From: Cricetomys ansorgei
Taxonomy: Eukaryota; Chordata; Mammalia; Rodentia; Nesomyidae
Direction of reading: 5' to 3'
DNA length: 64,000 nucleotides
Assembly: GCA_026225945.1 (NCBI GenBank)
Contig: JAMJFZ010000818.1
Location: 4,549,001 to 4,613,000 of the forward strand
Under the pieces are notes generated by a model. The model did no database searches. It was not told where the DNA came from and saw nothing but the letters and a program-made list of their open reading frames with translations. The translations under genes and the position numbers were made by a program. Within the stretch, counting starts at the first letter, position 1, and every line of letters starts with the position of its first letter. Of the stretch, positions 10,501 to 25,400 are shown piece by piece.

Positions 10501-13500
10501 TCCTAGTACCTACACAACAGCTCACATCTGTGTGTAACTCCAGGTTCAGGGGACACGGTCACCTGGCCCCTGCGGGCACTGCATGCATGTGGAATGTGTA
10601 CTACATACGAGCAAAACACCCGTGTACAAGAACTAAAATGGAGTACGATCGTAGGCTACTCGGATGATTAGATCGTGCAAATAAAGCAGTTAACAGCGTG
10701 CCTGTTATGTGATAGGGACCTAGTAAATGTTTGTTATTATGGTAATTGTGGTTTTACGCCTTCCCCAGTTCTATCCCACCTCCTGATAGATATGAAATAA
10801 CAGTTTTGTTTAAGCCAGTCTTATTACTATGACTTTGTATGTTTTGTTCCTTGAGTCAATGAATGACGTAATAAAAGTAACATTTTCTGGAGTTATCAGT
10901 TGCCTTTTTCTTTTTTTAAGGACCTCTGCCTTCCAATCTCTGGATATAAACAGTTCATATTTGACAATATCTACTGCCCAAGTCACCCTGTCTTTTGTTG
11001 AAGATTCTTCCTAGTCCTGGATTAGCCTAGCTCCCTTAACCTGTTACTTCCTTGTTTCTGTGGAGCACATTTAGCAGTAGCTTTCTGAGAAAAGGCGTGT
11101 TGAGGGCAGATCTTCTGAGGCCAAGTGAGTCTGGACAATGCCTTCATTCTACCCGGACACGTTGGTGGTTAGCGATTTCGCTAATTTCCAATGTTCTGAC
11201 GGTGCTTTTGAAGGTCGTGATGCCGTGTCTGCCCCTCCCACTTTTTGCTGGTGCTGGGGACCAAGCCAGTACAACTCTATATTATTATTGGTTTAGCTTG
11301 TGAATGCACTTGGTTTTATCCGCGCACAGTTCCATTCCTGTACGTAATACACTTTAGTAAATTTTTCCCCCACACTACCTTTCTCTCATCTTCTAGTTCC
11401 CCCCCACCCCCACCCTTTTGAAATCCATCTTCTCCCCAATTCTTCCTCCTAGTTTCATGTCATTTCTGTGTGCGACCCACTCAGTGTAATGAGAATTTCT
11501 TGAGCCTGGGAAGCAGGTTTCTTGCAGGAGCATGAGCAACTTAACCAGTGGCCACACCACTGAAGAGTCCCCCCCTCCCCGCCCCCAATAACCGTTAACC
11601 ATCCATAGACCTTCAGGGTCTCACCATGTAGACCAGGCGCGAATTCAGGGTGCTGGGATTAAAAGCAAAGGCTGCCCACTCTGAATCTCGGATCTCTGTA
11701 TGTAAAGTGCCTCTCCCGCCCCCCCCCCCCCCAAACACTTAATATCTTTTAGAGCATACGCGGCTGTGGAGACCCAGGGGACAGCTTGGCCTCTTCCTAG
11801 CTGTGTGGGTTGGACGTTTTGCCTAACTGACCCTCCATTTCTCTCTGCTAAAATGGCTGGTAATAGTTGCTTTTCATGACTGTGTGAAGGCTAAATTCGT
11901 TTAGGCGCCGAAGCACCTAGAGGGCTCGTTGCTCGGCTCAGAGAAAGCCTGAGCTGCGATGAGGGATTTTCTTCCCATCCTAGCTGCCTCGAGACTCCGT
12001 GCAGAAGTGACTGCCATGGCCTCCTTTTGTGCTTGCTGTGTCGGGTGCCCTGGCAGCCTGTCAATCTTAGGATTCAGTTCTTTCAGTCTGAAATTGTTTG
12101 AGTTTCTATTTTTATTCATATCTGATCATTCCCTGTCCACCATTCTCTCTCTGTGCTATTAGTGAGATATCTTGAAGTCCCTGCTCTGATAAACACATTT
12201 TCTGTATTATTATTATTATTATTATTATTTTATCTAAGATGGGGCCTTGATATAGCTTGGACTCATGATGTAGACCAGGCTGGCCTCAATCTCACAGAGA
12301 TCCACCTGCGTCTGCTTCCTGAGTGCTGGGATTAAAGGCATGAACCACGAGAAGGCTTTACCTTCTCCTCCTCCTCCTCCTTCCTCCTCTTCTTATTTTT
12401 AAACTTTTAAAAATAGTTTAAGTTTTATTTTATATTCATTGGTGTCAGATCCCCTGGTACTGGAGTTACAGACAATTGTGAGCTGCCATGCAGGTGCTGG
12501 GAATTGAACTCGGGTCCTCTGGAAGAACAGCCAGTGCTCTTAACCGTTGAGCCATCTCTCCAGCCCCTATTATTATTATGGTTGTTGTTACTTGATTTTT
12601 CGAGATAGGGTTTCTCTGTATAACAGCCGTGAGTGTCCTGGAACTCACTGCATAGATGACCAGGCTGGCCATCCGCAACTCAGAGATCCACCTGCCTCTG
12701 CCTCCTGAGTGCTGGGATTAAAAGTGTGCGCCATCAGGGCCCGGCTACCCTTCCTATAAAATGTTTTTTGGTATTATGGTTCTGTGTGTGTGCGCGCACG
12801 TGTGTGTGTTAAAGGACACGTTTCGGGAGTTGTTTTCTCTCCTTCCATTTGGCCCTGGATCTGACTCAGGGTGTCAGGTTTTGCTACAATCACCCTTACC
12901 CACTGAGCCCACACCTACCCCCATCGGCCCATACCTACTCCCCTTTTTTCTTTCTTTTTTTTTTTTTTCTAACCTTTCTGTTTCTCAATCTTTCTAGATG
13001 TCTGCAGTGGGATTTCCTCGTCCTTCACTGTAGTTTTTGAAGTTTGCAGTCACTCATGTATAGAATATATATATATGTGTGTGTGTATATATAGATATAT
13101 ACAGTATATATACATATACATATATGTGTATATATTATATCTCGATTAGCCCAGGCTGGCCTTAACTCGATATGTAACTGAGAGCACCCTTCAATTTCTA
13201 ACCCTCCTGCCATCGCCTCCAGAGAACGCTGGCATTATAGGCGTGCACCAGCACAGCCAGTACTGGGGATAGAACTTGGGACTTTCGGAATATTAGGCGA
13301 TCGCCCTACTAACCGAGCCACACCCTCAGCCCTGTTGTTACCACTGGCAGTACATCATCCTGTTCTTTCAGGGTTGTATTAGTTCTCATGACCTGGGTGG
13401 CAGTGACTGTATTTTTTGTGAGTTTTCTTTCTTTCTCTCCGTATTCTCTAGGTCTTTGGCCCTCTCCTGTCTCCTGGCTGGAGATTCGCAGTTATCTGTC

Positions 13501-16466
13501 TCAGAAGTGTCACCCCGTCTTAAGAAAGAAAGGAATGTTAACTAATCCCTCCCGGTGCTTAGGAGGTAGAAGCTGGAGGATCTGAAAGGAATTCAAGGCT
13601 AGCCTTAGGTCCCTAGAGAGTTTGAGGGCAGCCTGGGCTATGTGAGAATCGGTCTGGAGAAACCTGGACGCATGAAAAGTGTCCCTGGTTAGAGAGGTGT
13701 CTCTGTGGGTGCGAGCGCTCGCTGCTTAAGTGTGAGGACCTGGGTTTGATCCCAGCGCCCTCCTGAAAGCTGGGCGGGGCTGCGTGTGCACTTCCTGGAG
13801 CTCCGATGCTTCGTGGTGTGGAGACTGGAGGATTGCTGGGGCTTGCTGGCCTCACTCCAGGTTCAGTGAGGGAGTTAGAAAGAGTTCTGAGAGAGCGGGA
13901 CACCCAACCCGTGTTATCTCTGTAAAAAGATACCTTTTTGCCCTGATTGTTTTTTTGAGACAGCTATTGCTGTGTGGCTGACCTTGAGGTCCACCCTTGG
14001 CCTCAGCCATCTCCCCCGAGTGCCTGGCTCACAGGGCCAGGCGTATCTGGTGGATGCTTTTGATACTTTTCTTTTTGGCCCTGTATGACCCATGAGTGGG
14101 AGTACTCCAGCTGCTTAGTCGCCTGGGTTTCCGCTTGGCGTTGCCTCTGCCCCAACCCAACCCTGAGAATGCCTGTCTTTTAAAAAGTTAACTAATCTAA
14201 TCTTGATTATTATTTGAGATAAGGTCTCTGTGTAGGGTAGGCTGGTAAGGCTGGTCTTGAAACTCCCGATCCTCCTGCCTTCCCCTGGGCTGGGATTACA
14301 GAAGTGGGCCTTCCCCCCATCCCCCACCCCGGCGAATCCCAACCTTTTATCGCTTCTATCTTTGTCAGCAAAGGGCTTGTGGGAGACTGAACATTCTTGC
14401 ATGGTCAGAGTGCCTCAGGTATGGCAGACAGTTGTAAATTTTCCCGGGCCTTCTCTACTACGCACCAACCAGCAAAGCCCGGCAAAGTCAGCTGTGGGCC
14501 GGCGCCTCCCTGCCCTGGGGTCTTAGAGATGCCAGAGCCTCTAAATTGCGAATATTCTAATTTGTTGTCTTGTCTGATTTGAGATAGGATCTCACTCAGC
14601 TCTTACTGGCTTCCAGTTCCTTGGGATTCTCCTGCCTCAGCTGTTCTGGTGCTGGGATTAGGGGCCTGAGCCTTCACACATGGCTAGTTTTTTGTTTTGT
14701 TTTCCCAGGGCTTCTTGTATGCTAAATCAGCTGTCTGCCATGGCATCCCTGGCTCAGTGTGTGTGTGTGTGTGTGTGTGTGTGGTGTATTTTCATCCAGA
14801 GGATGTTAAGTGTCCCAGGCTGACCTGGAATTTCCCTAGAATGGTCTTCCCGCTTCTTGGGGTGCTGGGGTTACAGATGTACGCCACCAAGTCTGATTTA
14901 TGGAGTCAGGGCTTAATGCAGGCTAGATAAACATTCTTACTGAATTACACCTCTAGCCTCGTGTGTATGTGTTTGTGTGTTTGTATAGGTGCGCATGTGT
15001 GCGTGTAAAAGCGAACGGATGTGTGTGTCTGTGTGTGTGAACACACGGTCACTCTTTACGGCGCATACACATATAAAGGTCAGAGGACACCTTGGGGCAT
15101 TCAGGTCTCTCCTTCCATCGTGTGGATACCAGGGATCAAACTTGGATCATCAGGTTTGGCGGCAAGCTCCTTTCCCTACTGAGCCCTCTTGTCAGCCCGC
15201 AGAAGGAATTCTTAACTCTGAAGTCGTGTTATGGCTTCAGGCATCAAGGGCCCAGCTCCTACCTCATTTCTGCTTGGCTTGCCTCCTGCCTCGTTCTGGA
15301 CCTTCTGGTTTTTTTCCCCAAGTAGTTCCTAGAAGTCCCTCGACTCTCCCCATCCTGGGGCTGGGGTGGTCCCTAGGGGACAAATTCTTTCCACAAGGAA
15401 GTCCCTCCGTCATTGACGGTTGTGACCTATCTAAGAGGCCTGAGGGCCCAGGCTGAGTGGACCAATTTGCATATCGTTGGCTAAGCTGGTCTTGACCTCT
15501 CACTGGGAACCTTTGGGTTTCCCTGTGTAGCCCTGGCTGTCCCGGAACTTACTTTTGTAGACCAGGCTGGCCTTGAACTCACAGAGATCCACTAGGCGTG
15601 AATCACCACCACCATGGCAACTATTCTTTTTATTTAAATCTTAAGCATTTAGTTTTTTGGGTAAGCATCTGGCTGGGGCAGGACAGAGCCCTTGCACCTC
15701 AGGGAGGGTGCTGGAATTTTGTGATGGGGGAGCGACTGGATTTGGTCAGGAGGTGTTCTGCTGGTCCCTTGTTCTGGGATGATGAGATTTCTTCTAAAAG
15801 ATACACTGGGGACCACCACTCACCTGGTAGGGAGGGGAGATGGGGAGGCTGGATGGAGGGGCAGGTGGGTGGGGAGGCTGGGTTGGGCTTTACCTCCCTG
15901 GGATCAGCCCTTAGGCCTTCCTCCTGGGGCGGGGCTGGTTTTAGGCTGGTTTTTTGCCTTTCTCCATTCTCTTCGGAAGAGTCTCTGCTGCAAACATAGG
16001 AGCCCAGAGGAGGTGGCAGCCAAGGTCCCCCCCAGTCACCGCTCCTAGAGAGTGCATGGGGAGCCTCCGCATCTCAGCTGCCCCAGCTCCTGTCACCTGG
16101 TGAGTGTCAGAACTCCAGGGACTGGAGAGTTACAGGGTCTTGCCTTCTTAGCGCCCTTGATTGTTTTACTGGAGTGGGAAGGCACAGAGAGGTTGTGTTG
16201 CCAGCCTAGGGTCACACAGCTAGCAACTGAAACACCTAGAAAGCCAGGCTTTCGCTGTCCACTGGGAAGCTGCAGGTGGGTGGGAGCAGGGGGATGGTGA
16301 GAGAGAGTCTTCTTGCTAGAGTCACTTAAAAAAAAATCACCTTTTATTTGCACGAACACGTGCTGGTGGATGTGTACCAGGGGAGCAAGCACCTTTACCC
16401 ACTGAGCCGTCCCACCAGCTGAGTTGAATTTTCTTTACTTAAAAAATTGTATTATGTGTGTGTGTC

Positions 16467-16499
<33 letters not shown>

Positions 16500-19400
16500 T
16501 AGCGCGTGCGCACGCTCACGTGTGTGAATGAGCAGGAGAGCAAGCTCCGGACCCCACAGAACCCACCGTGGCCATCTACGGAGAACAGACAGCTTTTGGG
16601 AGTTGGTTCTCTCTTCACTGTCGGAGCATCCGAGGCTGGGCTCGAACTCTGGTCATCAGGCTTGTTTGAGAGCGCCCTTACTTGCTGAGCCACCTCGCCT
16701 ACCCTAGACGCGCTTTTTTGTAAATTGTTAAAATGAAATCTGTGACAGAGTTCATGGGGATTAGTCAAAATCTAAAATACCCCTGGCTTCTGTTCAGAAT
16801 CGTTCCTGGCCACATGTCCCCCATCCGTGCTCACTTCTTGTTTGTTTGTTTGGTTTTTTTTTTTTTTCGAGACATGGTTTCTCTGTTGTAACCCTGGCTG
16901 TCCTGGAACTCACTCTGTAGACCAGGCTGGCCTCGAACTCACAGAGATCACCTGCCTCTGCCTCCCGAGTGCTGGGAATATAGGCGTGTGCCACGGCCAC
17001 CTGTCCTGTACCCCCTTCTGTGCTCATCCCCGCACCCACTGTCTCCTCACAGGGATCTGCAGGTGCTCTACTGCTCAGAGTCCACGACTCTAAGTTTATT
17101 CTGGGACAGGGGCCTTGAACTCGCTTTGTAGCCCAGGTAGACTTTGAGCGTGAGATCCTCCTGCTTCAGCTTCCCCAGTGCTAGGGGAACAGGCTTCTGC
17201 TTTGCCCTTCTTTCTCCCTCTCCCCTTCCCTCTGCATTTTCATTTCTAACTGCCCAGTTCAGGGCGTTAATATTGTACAGCCGCCATCTTTGTCCTGACC
17301 TCTTCCTCCCCCACTGCCCCCATCCCCAGCCCTTGGGACCTGCTCTTCAGCTTGCTCTTTCATTGAATTGATGGTTCTGGGTTCCTTATCACCCGGTCCA
17401 CAATGCAGTATTTGCCCGTCTGTTGGAACAGATGTCACACTTTTCTTCCTTTTTTAAAGGCAGAATAATATTTCACTGCATAGGCATCCTAAGAATTGGT
17501 TTACCATCTCATCCGCTGATGAACTCTTGGGCTATTTTTATCTGTGGGTTACTTGTGAACACTGCTGCTATGCTCCTGGTTTGCAGATAGCTGTTCAAAT
17601 TCCTGCCAAGGCTTAGCATTATGGGCCTGCGTCTCCAAGCCTGGCTTATATTTTCCTCCCTACCTAAGACAGGGTCTCTAGCCCAGGTTGGCCTTGAACC
17701 AGCTGTGTAGCCAAAGATGATCCCGTGAACTTCTGTTCCCACCTCCCAAGTGTTGAGATCACAAGCATTCACTGTTTTTGTGTGTGTGTGTATTTGTTTG
17801 TTTTTGGTGATTTGTTTGTTTGTTTGTTTGTTTGTTTTATGGTTTTTCCAGACAGGAATTTTCTGTTGTACCTCTGGCTGTCCTGGAACTCACTCTGTAG
17901 ACCAGGCTGGCCTCGAACTCATAGAGTTCCTCCTGCCTCTGCCTCCCGAGTGCTGGGATTAAAGGTGTGTGCCACCATCGCCCGGCTTTTGCTTTTGTTT
18001 TTTGAGACGGTCTCGCCATGCAACCTGAGCTGCCCCCTAACGTCCCGGGTTACAGATTTGAGTAGTGTGAATCTAGCAGTTCAAGCCTGCTTTCTAATCT
18101 ACGAAAGGACTAGTAAACCAGGTCTGGCTTCCGCATGGGGGGCAGGGCCAGTAAACAGAAAAGCGAGACCCTGGACAGCCTGGTTACTCCGTAAACTGGA
18201 GGTGTTTGGGACAGGGGTGCGAAGGGGTGGGTCTCATTCTGTGTGTCAGTGTGTCATATGAATCGTTTCCGGTGTCTAATGGAGGATGAATTCCCAGCTG
18301 TTGTGCAAAGGCCCTGAGGTGCTGCGTCCCAGGTGTAGCTTTGAGAAGCTCTTTGCTCTTGAGATGGATGGCTGCCTGCTGAGGTCCTCTGAGACCACAG
18401 GCGACACCAGTCTCAATATGGCCTGTGTTCCTTCCTGCATGTTCAAACCCCCATACTCTTAATGTGTAAAAGTAGACACAGTAAGAGATGAGCAATGATG
18501 ACTAATTGCAAAATAGAATAACCAGAGTTGGGAGCGAGGCTCCTTCTGGTAGGTGCTTGCCTAGCATGCAGGAGGCTCTGGGTTTTCCCAGGCATGGTGG
18601 TATATGCTTGTAATCCTGGCACTCAGGAGGCAGAGGCAGGAGGATCAGCCCTTTCAAAGGCTGGGATTCTAGGTGAGGGCCACTGAATATGTTCTCATCC
18701 TTTTGAGCGTGACTTGAGACAGTTTGACAGAATAATGTAGCACTGAGCTTGAACACTGGGGAGAGGAGTGGTTCCAGTGATGATTGAGCTAAGGGTAGCA
18801 TATTCTGCTGGGATACATTGGAAAGAGAGATGCTTCACTTAGGGGCAGAATTGTGCAGATGGGTGCAGGAATCTCTCAGGCTCTTCAGAATGGCATGGGA
18901 TTTAAACTTAACCAGTGGTTTATTTCTGGACATTTCATCAGGTTGAAATAAGGGTGGGCTTCTAGATTTCCTTGTGACTCCGTCTACAGCATAGGCAGGA
19001 TGCCACTGGCTCCTGCAGTAACATCAAAGTCTCCGAGAGGATTGTACCTCAAGTCCCTACAACCCCTTACCGTCTATTGAGGTAACCAAGGCGGTAAGGA
19101 AGTGTGGTGTCTGTATTTCCCACTTCAACTCCTGCTGACCCGGGCAAGCCACACAGCATCTTTGCTGTCTCCTTTGTAGCTGGGTTTAGTGTGACTAACT
19201 CCTTCTGTGGTGGGCACGGGAGCCATGTTACAGAAGCCGGTGAGGTATGCACTTGGCACACAGCCTGGTGTGCAGGAAAACCACTTGGAAAGGTTGGGAG
19301 TTTTATGAATGTTATTAAATCTTTGTTCAAGAAGCAGAGACACCCAAGCTGGCCCTTGTCCTGACTGTGACCGGGTAGCCCCTTGTTCATCTCCAGCTTC

Positions 19401-22400
19401 TGAATACCTGCTTCCTTCTCCCAGTGCTGAGGATGGAACCCAGGGCTTCGTGCATAATGGTCAAGACGCTACAGATTCAGTCCAGCCTCTTTTTCTGATT
19501 TAAAAATTTTTTAAATGCGTGTGTGTGTTCACATAAGCACATATGGGCACCGGAGAACAACTTTGGCTGTCAATCCTCAGGGATCGAGCCGTTTACTTCC
19601 TTTGAGGCAGGGCCTCTTAGCGGCCTGGAGTAGGCTAGGCTGGTTGATTGAGTCCCAGGGATCTGTGTGTCTCTACTGTTTTAGCATCGGGATGACATGG
19701 GTGTGTCACCACATCTGACATTTTTATGTGAGTTTTGGAGATTGAATTTATGTCCTTATGCTTGCATGCCTTACCGACAAAGCTGTCTCCTGGTCTACTT
19801 ACTCATTCGTTCGTTCATTCATTCATTCATTCATTCATCCGTTTGTTTGTTTGTTCATTGAGTCAGGATAGTCAGGCCAGAAAACAGTGTTGGCTGTGAG
19901 CTGGAAGAGCAGTCAGTGCTCTTAAGCACTGCGCCATCTCGCCTGTCCGCTGCTTTGAGTCTTTTCTTTTTCTTCTTCTTTTTTTTTTTTTCCGAGACAG
20001 GTTTCTCTGTTGTAACTATGGCTGTTCTGGAACTTACTTTGTAGACCAGGCTGGCCTTGAACTCACAGAGATCCGCCTGCCTCTGTCTTCTGAGTATTGA
20101 GATCTGAAAAATGAGTAACAAGGTTCCCGGGCCTCAGGGCTTTAGGATAGCGAGCCAGGATCTGGGAAGGGCCCTGGGGATGTCGGCAGAAGACACCTGG
20201 GGTTGGAGACAGAGAAGCATTTGGAGTTTTGGTACCACTTTGAATGTTCTGACCTTGGAGCCAAGCAAGTTCAGGCCTGGTCAGTGCTTGGATGAAATAA
20301 GAACTTGGATTTTATCAGGGGAAATGACGTTCTTAAGTGTGAGGACTTGATTGATATCCAGCATCTTTGTGGAAACACAGAAGAGCATCACCTGCCTGGA
20401 GTCCAGGTGCCGGGGAGACTGAGACAGGGTGCCTCGCTGGCCAGCCGGTCTAACCAAATCGGAGCCCCAAGTCCAGTGAGAGACCTTGTCCCCTTCTCCT
20501 TCTCCTCTCTCTCCCCCTCCCTCCCTCCCTTTCTTCTCTCTCTTTTCCTCCCTCCCTTCCTTCTCTCTCTCTTTCCCTCCCTCCCTCTCTCTCCCTCTCT
20601 CTCTCTCTCTCTGTCTCTCACACACACACCACACACACACACACAAAGATGGAGGGGCTGGAGAGATGGCTCAGTGGTTAAGAGTATCGGCTGGCACCCG
20701 CACAACTGTCTGTAACTCCTGTTCCTGGGGATCTGACACCTTCACACAGACACACACGCAGGCAAAACACCAAATAATATACGTTAAATAAATGAATACT
20801 TTTTTAAAATATGGGGAGTGATTGAGGAAGACTTCTGAGCTCAACTTCAAGACTCTGCACACACAGGCACACAAATGAGCACACACACACACAGTACACT
20901 TTACACACACATAATATACAATTCCGTGATATTTAGAGCGTCAGTAACTTACAGCCACTCCTTGACTGAGGAAGGGTAAACTGTGTGTGGGTAGAGCAAG
21001 TGGACCCCTTCAGACCCTGACCTTGGAGGAGTCACTTAGCCAGTGGTTTGTGACAACAGCTTGGTACTACCTGGCACCCTGTGGCAGGCAGAGCTCCAGT
21101 CGTTTTACAAATAGAAGCTTCTCGAATCTTTTCATACATCGACCTGGAGAGAGAAGACAATATGCCTTATGTGTTTCGCACAGCCTGGGGAGGTCTAGAG
21201 AGTTGGTCAGAATGACAGCCACAAGTTGGATGGATGGTGGCGCGTGCCTGTGATCTTGACACTCAGGAAGGCTACTATGGTCTGACGTTGGCGGCCAACT
21301 GGGGCTACATAGTGAGAGCTAGGGCAGCCTGGGCTATATAGACTCTACCTCAACAAAAAGTAAACGGGCCATGGAGATGGGTCAGCAGGTAAGAGTGCTT
21401 GCTGTGCAAACATGAGGGCCTGAGTTCGAATCCCTAGCACCCACATTAACAGCTGGGTGTGGCCAGGCTGCTTGTGGGGCGGAGACTAGAGGATCACGGT
21501 GGCTTCCTTCAGTCTAGATCCAGGCTCAGCAGACATGCTGTCTGAAGGGAATGAGAAGTCAGGCACCCCCACATCCTTCTGACTTCTCTGTGTGCACATG
21601 GTGCAAGGACATGTATACATGTGTGCACACAGACACTCATACACACACAGAGGCACACATGTGAACACACACACACACACATGTGAACACACATGAGCGC
21701 ACACGCGCGCGCGCACACACACACACACACACACGTATGCAGTGTGAACCTGGGATCTAGGATAGGGCCTCTGCCCTCCCTAGGAATCCCTGGTACCAGC
21801 TCTTCCCCACAGAGACTGACTTTCCACGTCCGCTTCTTCGGTTTCTAGCCAGGAACGACTTTGAGCTTAGAACACTGCTGAATTAAATCTAAATTAATTG
21901 AGATTTAATGAAATAAAACACAGAGTTCTTCAGTCTCCATGGCTGCATTTCAGATGTTCAGGCCTACCACATCCCACAGCGCAGAGCGTCTGCTGGGGTC
22001 CCGGTCCCCTCTGTGTTGCTGTGTGTCATTTCTTAACCCCGTGCTGTACCTGACAGACACAGCTGTGTTTGTGGCTTTGCTGAGGGTGTCAGGCAGGGTG
22101 ATGGGGGACATTCTCTCCCATGCATATGCTGGTAGGCCTGGTGTGACTGCTTTGTAGGGGCTATTCAAGGTACTCTGAATGGATTCCAGGGCCTTGCTTC
22201 ATGCTAGGCAGGTGCTCTGCCCCTGAGCCACACCCCAGTCCCTCACTGGGGGATTCTAGGCAGCTACTTTACTACAGAGCCACACCCCCGTTCTCTCACT
22301 GGGAGCTTCAGAGTATGGGCTCTATTGCTGAACCACCCTTCCAGGCTTTTTCTGCCTTTTATTGAAACAGAGCCTGAGTTGCCCTGATTAGCCTTGACTC

Positions 22401-25400
22401 ATTCTGGTCCAGAGTGGTTTTGAACTTCCCGTCCTCTTGTCTCAGCCTCCTCAGTAGCTCTAATGACTGTCCTGTTCTCCCGCTCCTGGTCTTGTGCCCA
22501 CTTTAGGACTGCAACTCTGTGCCCAGAGGGCAGCGCTGGCTTGCTGTGCCAGTGGGACCCCCAGCTGTCCCTACCCCCAGCCTGGGAGGAGGAGTTGGGG
22601 CTCCTTGGAGCCCCAGTGGTGACAGGAGCCGTTGGTGGCATCCGGACCTCAACGCTTCTCCGGATTGGGGTGCTGCTTGTTGGGTTTCACAAGCCCAGGC
22701 AGGGGGCAGGCCTGGGCCCCGTGCTTCCGCACAGCCCAGGCAGGAAGAGCTGGCGGCTGATGTAAGCCTTTGCGCAAACCCCTGGCTACTGGCTTCCGGA
22801 GCCTTCTACCCGCTGTCTGCCCCATCAAGGAGGAAGCTTAGGGCTTGGCAGGGCCCAGAGGCTCTTCTTCCCTGAGCTTGGGCTACATGGATGCACCGAC
22901 CGGCCACAAGGGCCCTTGGGCCGCAGGAGTTGGCGCTGGACTCTGGTGAGGGACTGGCTGCAGTGACAGTGGGTAGACATAGGCCGTGGTGACAGGCATG
23001 CGGTCAGAGGGTGTGTGCCGTCCCTACCTACTGCTGTTCCTACTCTGGGGAGCAATTGGTGAGGAAGCCCTGCCCATTGCTAACTCAGTTTTCCCATGTG
23101 TATCCCAAATGGGCCTGGGGGCACATTTTGGGATTCTATTCCCCCTTAGGAGGTGGTCAGTAGGCACTTGAGTATTGGGCTTACATGGGAGGGCTTTTGG
23201 GGCCCAGAAGCTTGGAATGTGTACGTACGTAGGAGGAGTCTGTGGGTTCCTTGTGGCTTAGATGGGATTGGGGGGTGGAGAGCCAGGCGGTGAGGCGGGG
23301 GGGGGGGGGGGGTTGTCTGAACCACACACATCCTGTCTGTGTATCCAATGTAATGCTACTTCCCTGTGTCGTCCTCGAACAGTGCCCACCTCTCGGGGAC
23401 CAGAGAAGGCCCTTGAGAGTTTACAGGAAGCCCTCCTCCGGAGACTGGCCAGGACGGGCTCCTGGTGGATGGTTGTTTAGAGAGCTGGGCCCAGTTATGT
23501 GTTCAAGGCTCAGCAGCTTCTCTTGCGGGTGTACTGGGGAGAGTTTGAAATCACCCACGTAACATCTGGCCTATTTACTATTATCGTTCCTAAAACTATC
23601 ATATCTATTACATAATTCTTGTTAAATGTATGCCTCCCATTCTGTTTTTGTTTTTTAAATAGTATTTTTCCCCCCCTCTGTAGTGCTGAAGATTGAACCT
23701 AGGTTCTTGTGCATACGAGGCAAGCATCCTCTGTCTGAGTTGGGTGTTTTAGACAGGGTCTTGCTCACCGTGTAGCCTAGACTACCTTACTATGTAGCCC
23801 AGGTTGGCCTTGACTTGCAGTCTTTCTGTCTCAAGTTCTTTGAGTCCCAGGATCACAGATGTGAACTATCGCAACAGGCTCCATCTTTCTAAAAAGACTT
23901 CTTAGTTTTTGAGTCAAGGGCTCACTGTGTAGCCCAGGCTAGCTTAGAACTTGCGGTCCTTCTGTTTCAGCTCCAAGGGGCTGGTATTATAACTGAGTGC
24001 CACCATTCCTGACTCTTGCTGTTGTCTTTTCGCTTTGTGATTCATTCCACAAATCACACTTCTCAATGTCCAGGCCCCTGAGTTGGCCTAGTGGGTGTGC
24101 AGGGAGTCGCTACTCCCTGGCTGCGCCAAGGGTTCTCCCCTCTGGGCCCCAGCTTCTCCATCAGTAACATGGGCACATGAAGTCACCGGACACTCAGAGG
24201 TCCTTGAACATCCTGGGTGACCGTGAGGTCCTTAGGGACATTGGTCTCTGGAGGGTGTCCTGTGCTGAGCTCAGAACATGAGCTCCTTCTCCAGTGACTG
24301 TCATCTTCCTTACTCTGTGGCCCTTGGGAGGTCCCTGGGGGACCCCCCTTCTCCCCACCCCGCGACTTGACTCAGGCTTCCAACTGAAGTCAGGGTGGTA
24401 AAACCATTTTCTGGGGGAATGTCTGGCTGTCTTCCTCGGTGGCTACAGCCATTGGGCCCGTAGGGTGTGGCCAGGTGGCACAGCCTGGTTTGCTGGCTGC
24501 CTGACAGGGACCTCCCCCCCTTTTCTCTGCAGGCGAGGCCTTCTTGGGCAGCTTTGTGGCCAGCGGGATGGGGCCCTCAGCCTCATCTCAGGGGAGCCCG
24601 GTATCCCTGCCCTCTGACCTCTCCTTCCGATCCCCCACCCCCAGCAACCTGCCCATGGTGCAGCTGTGGGCTGCCCACGCCCATGAAGGTAAGGAGTGGG
24701 CCAGACGGGAGGGGCTGAGGGCTGCTGGGCCACTGCCTCCTTCCTGATGGCAGTTTTATGTCCTCAGCACCATTCACAACATGGCCTCTAGTGTCTCCCC
24801 TCTTGTGCTTAGTGCTTAGTTTGTTACCACAGGGCCTTTGCACGAGCCGTTTCTGTCTCTGCTTGCAGCCGCTCACCCCAACCCACTGGTTCCTCCTTCG
24901 CGGGCTGCTCAAGCCGTCACTCCTCTCCCCACTGTTGGGTGCTAGAAGGCAAGAGGTTTACCTGTGCGATTAGCACACACACCAACTATTACGGAGAACC
25001 TTGGGCCTGGGTACTTTGGGCGCGCGCTCTCTCTCTCTCTCTCTCTTTCTCTCTTTTGGCAGTATGAATTAACCTAAGGCCTCACGCATGGGAGGCGTGT
25101 CTCCTCCACCTCTGGCTCAAGTAGGTTTGGGGTATTGGTTGGTTGAGGTTAGGGTCTTCTTATGTCTAATGGACCCTGCTGGCTCCCCTAGAACCTGGGA
25201 CATTGTAGCTCTGGGAAGTCCCGTTGCCTGCTTTAGGGTGTCTGCGCCATTCCCTTCCTCCTGGGGCTGGAGACAGAATGAATACCCACCAGCACGAGGT
25301 TGTGGGCTGCTGCTGCATTTTGCCCAGCTATAGTTGGAGGTATCCCTGACAAGCGTAACAACGTGGTTTTTTCCTGTACAGAGGAGGGCGCTAAAGCCTC

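Larger units (their letters stand above)
2546..24532 (+). other. Tnrc18: First coding intron, 22 kb, SINE and microsatellite rich
   Basis: Bounded by GTAAGT at 2546 and TTTTCTCTGCAG at 24532. About 2600-4970 is unique sequence, GC-rich to about 3730, with no gene that I can support. From 5 kb onward it is a patchwork of rodent SINEs in both orientations, CA/GT arrays and one 52-bp ID-derived array, listed separately. Unique stretches without recognisable features include 10680-11600, 18690-19410, 20110-20480 and 22340-24400. Short open frames here are not supported as genes. Confidence 0.85.
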
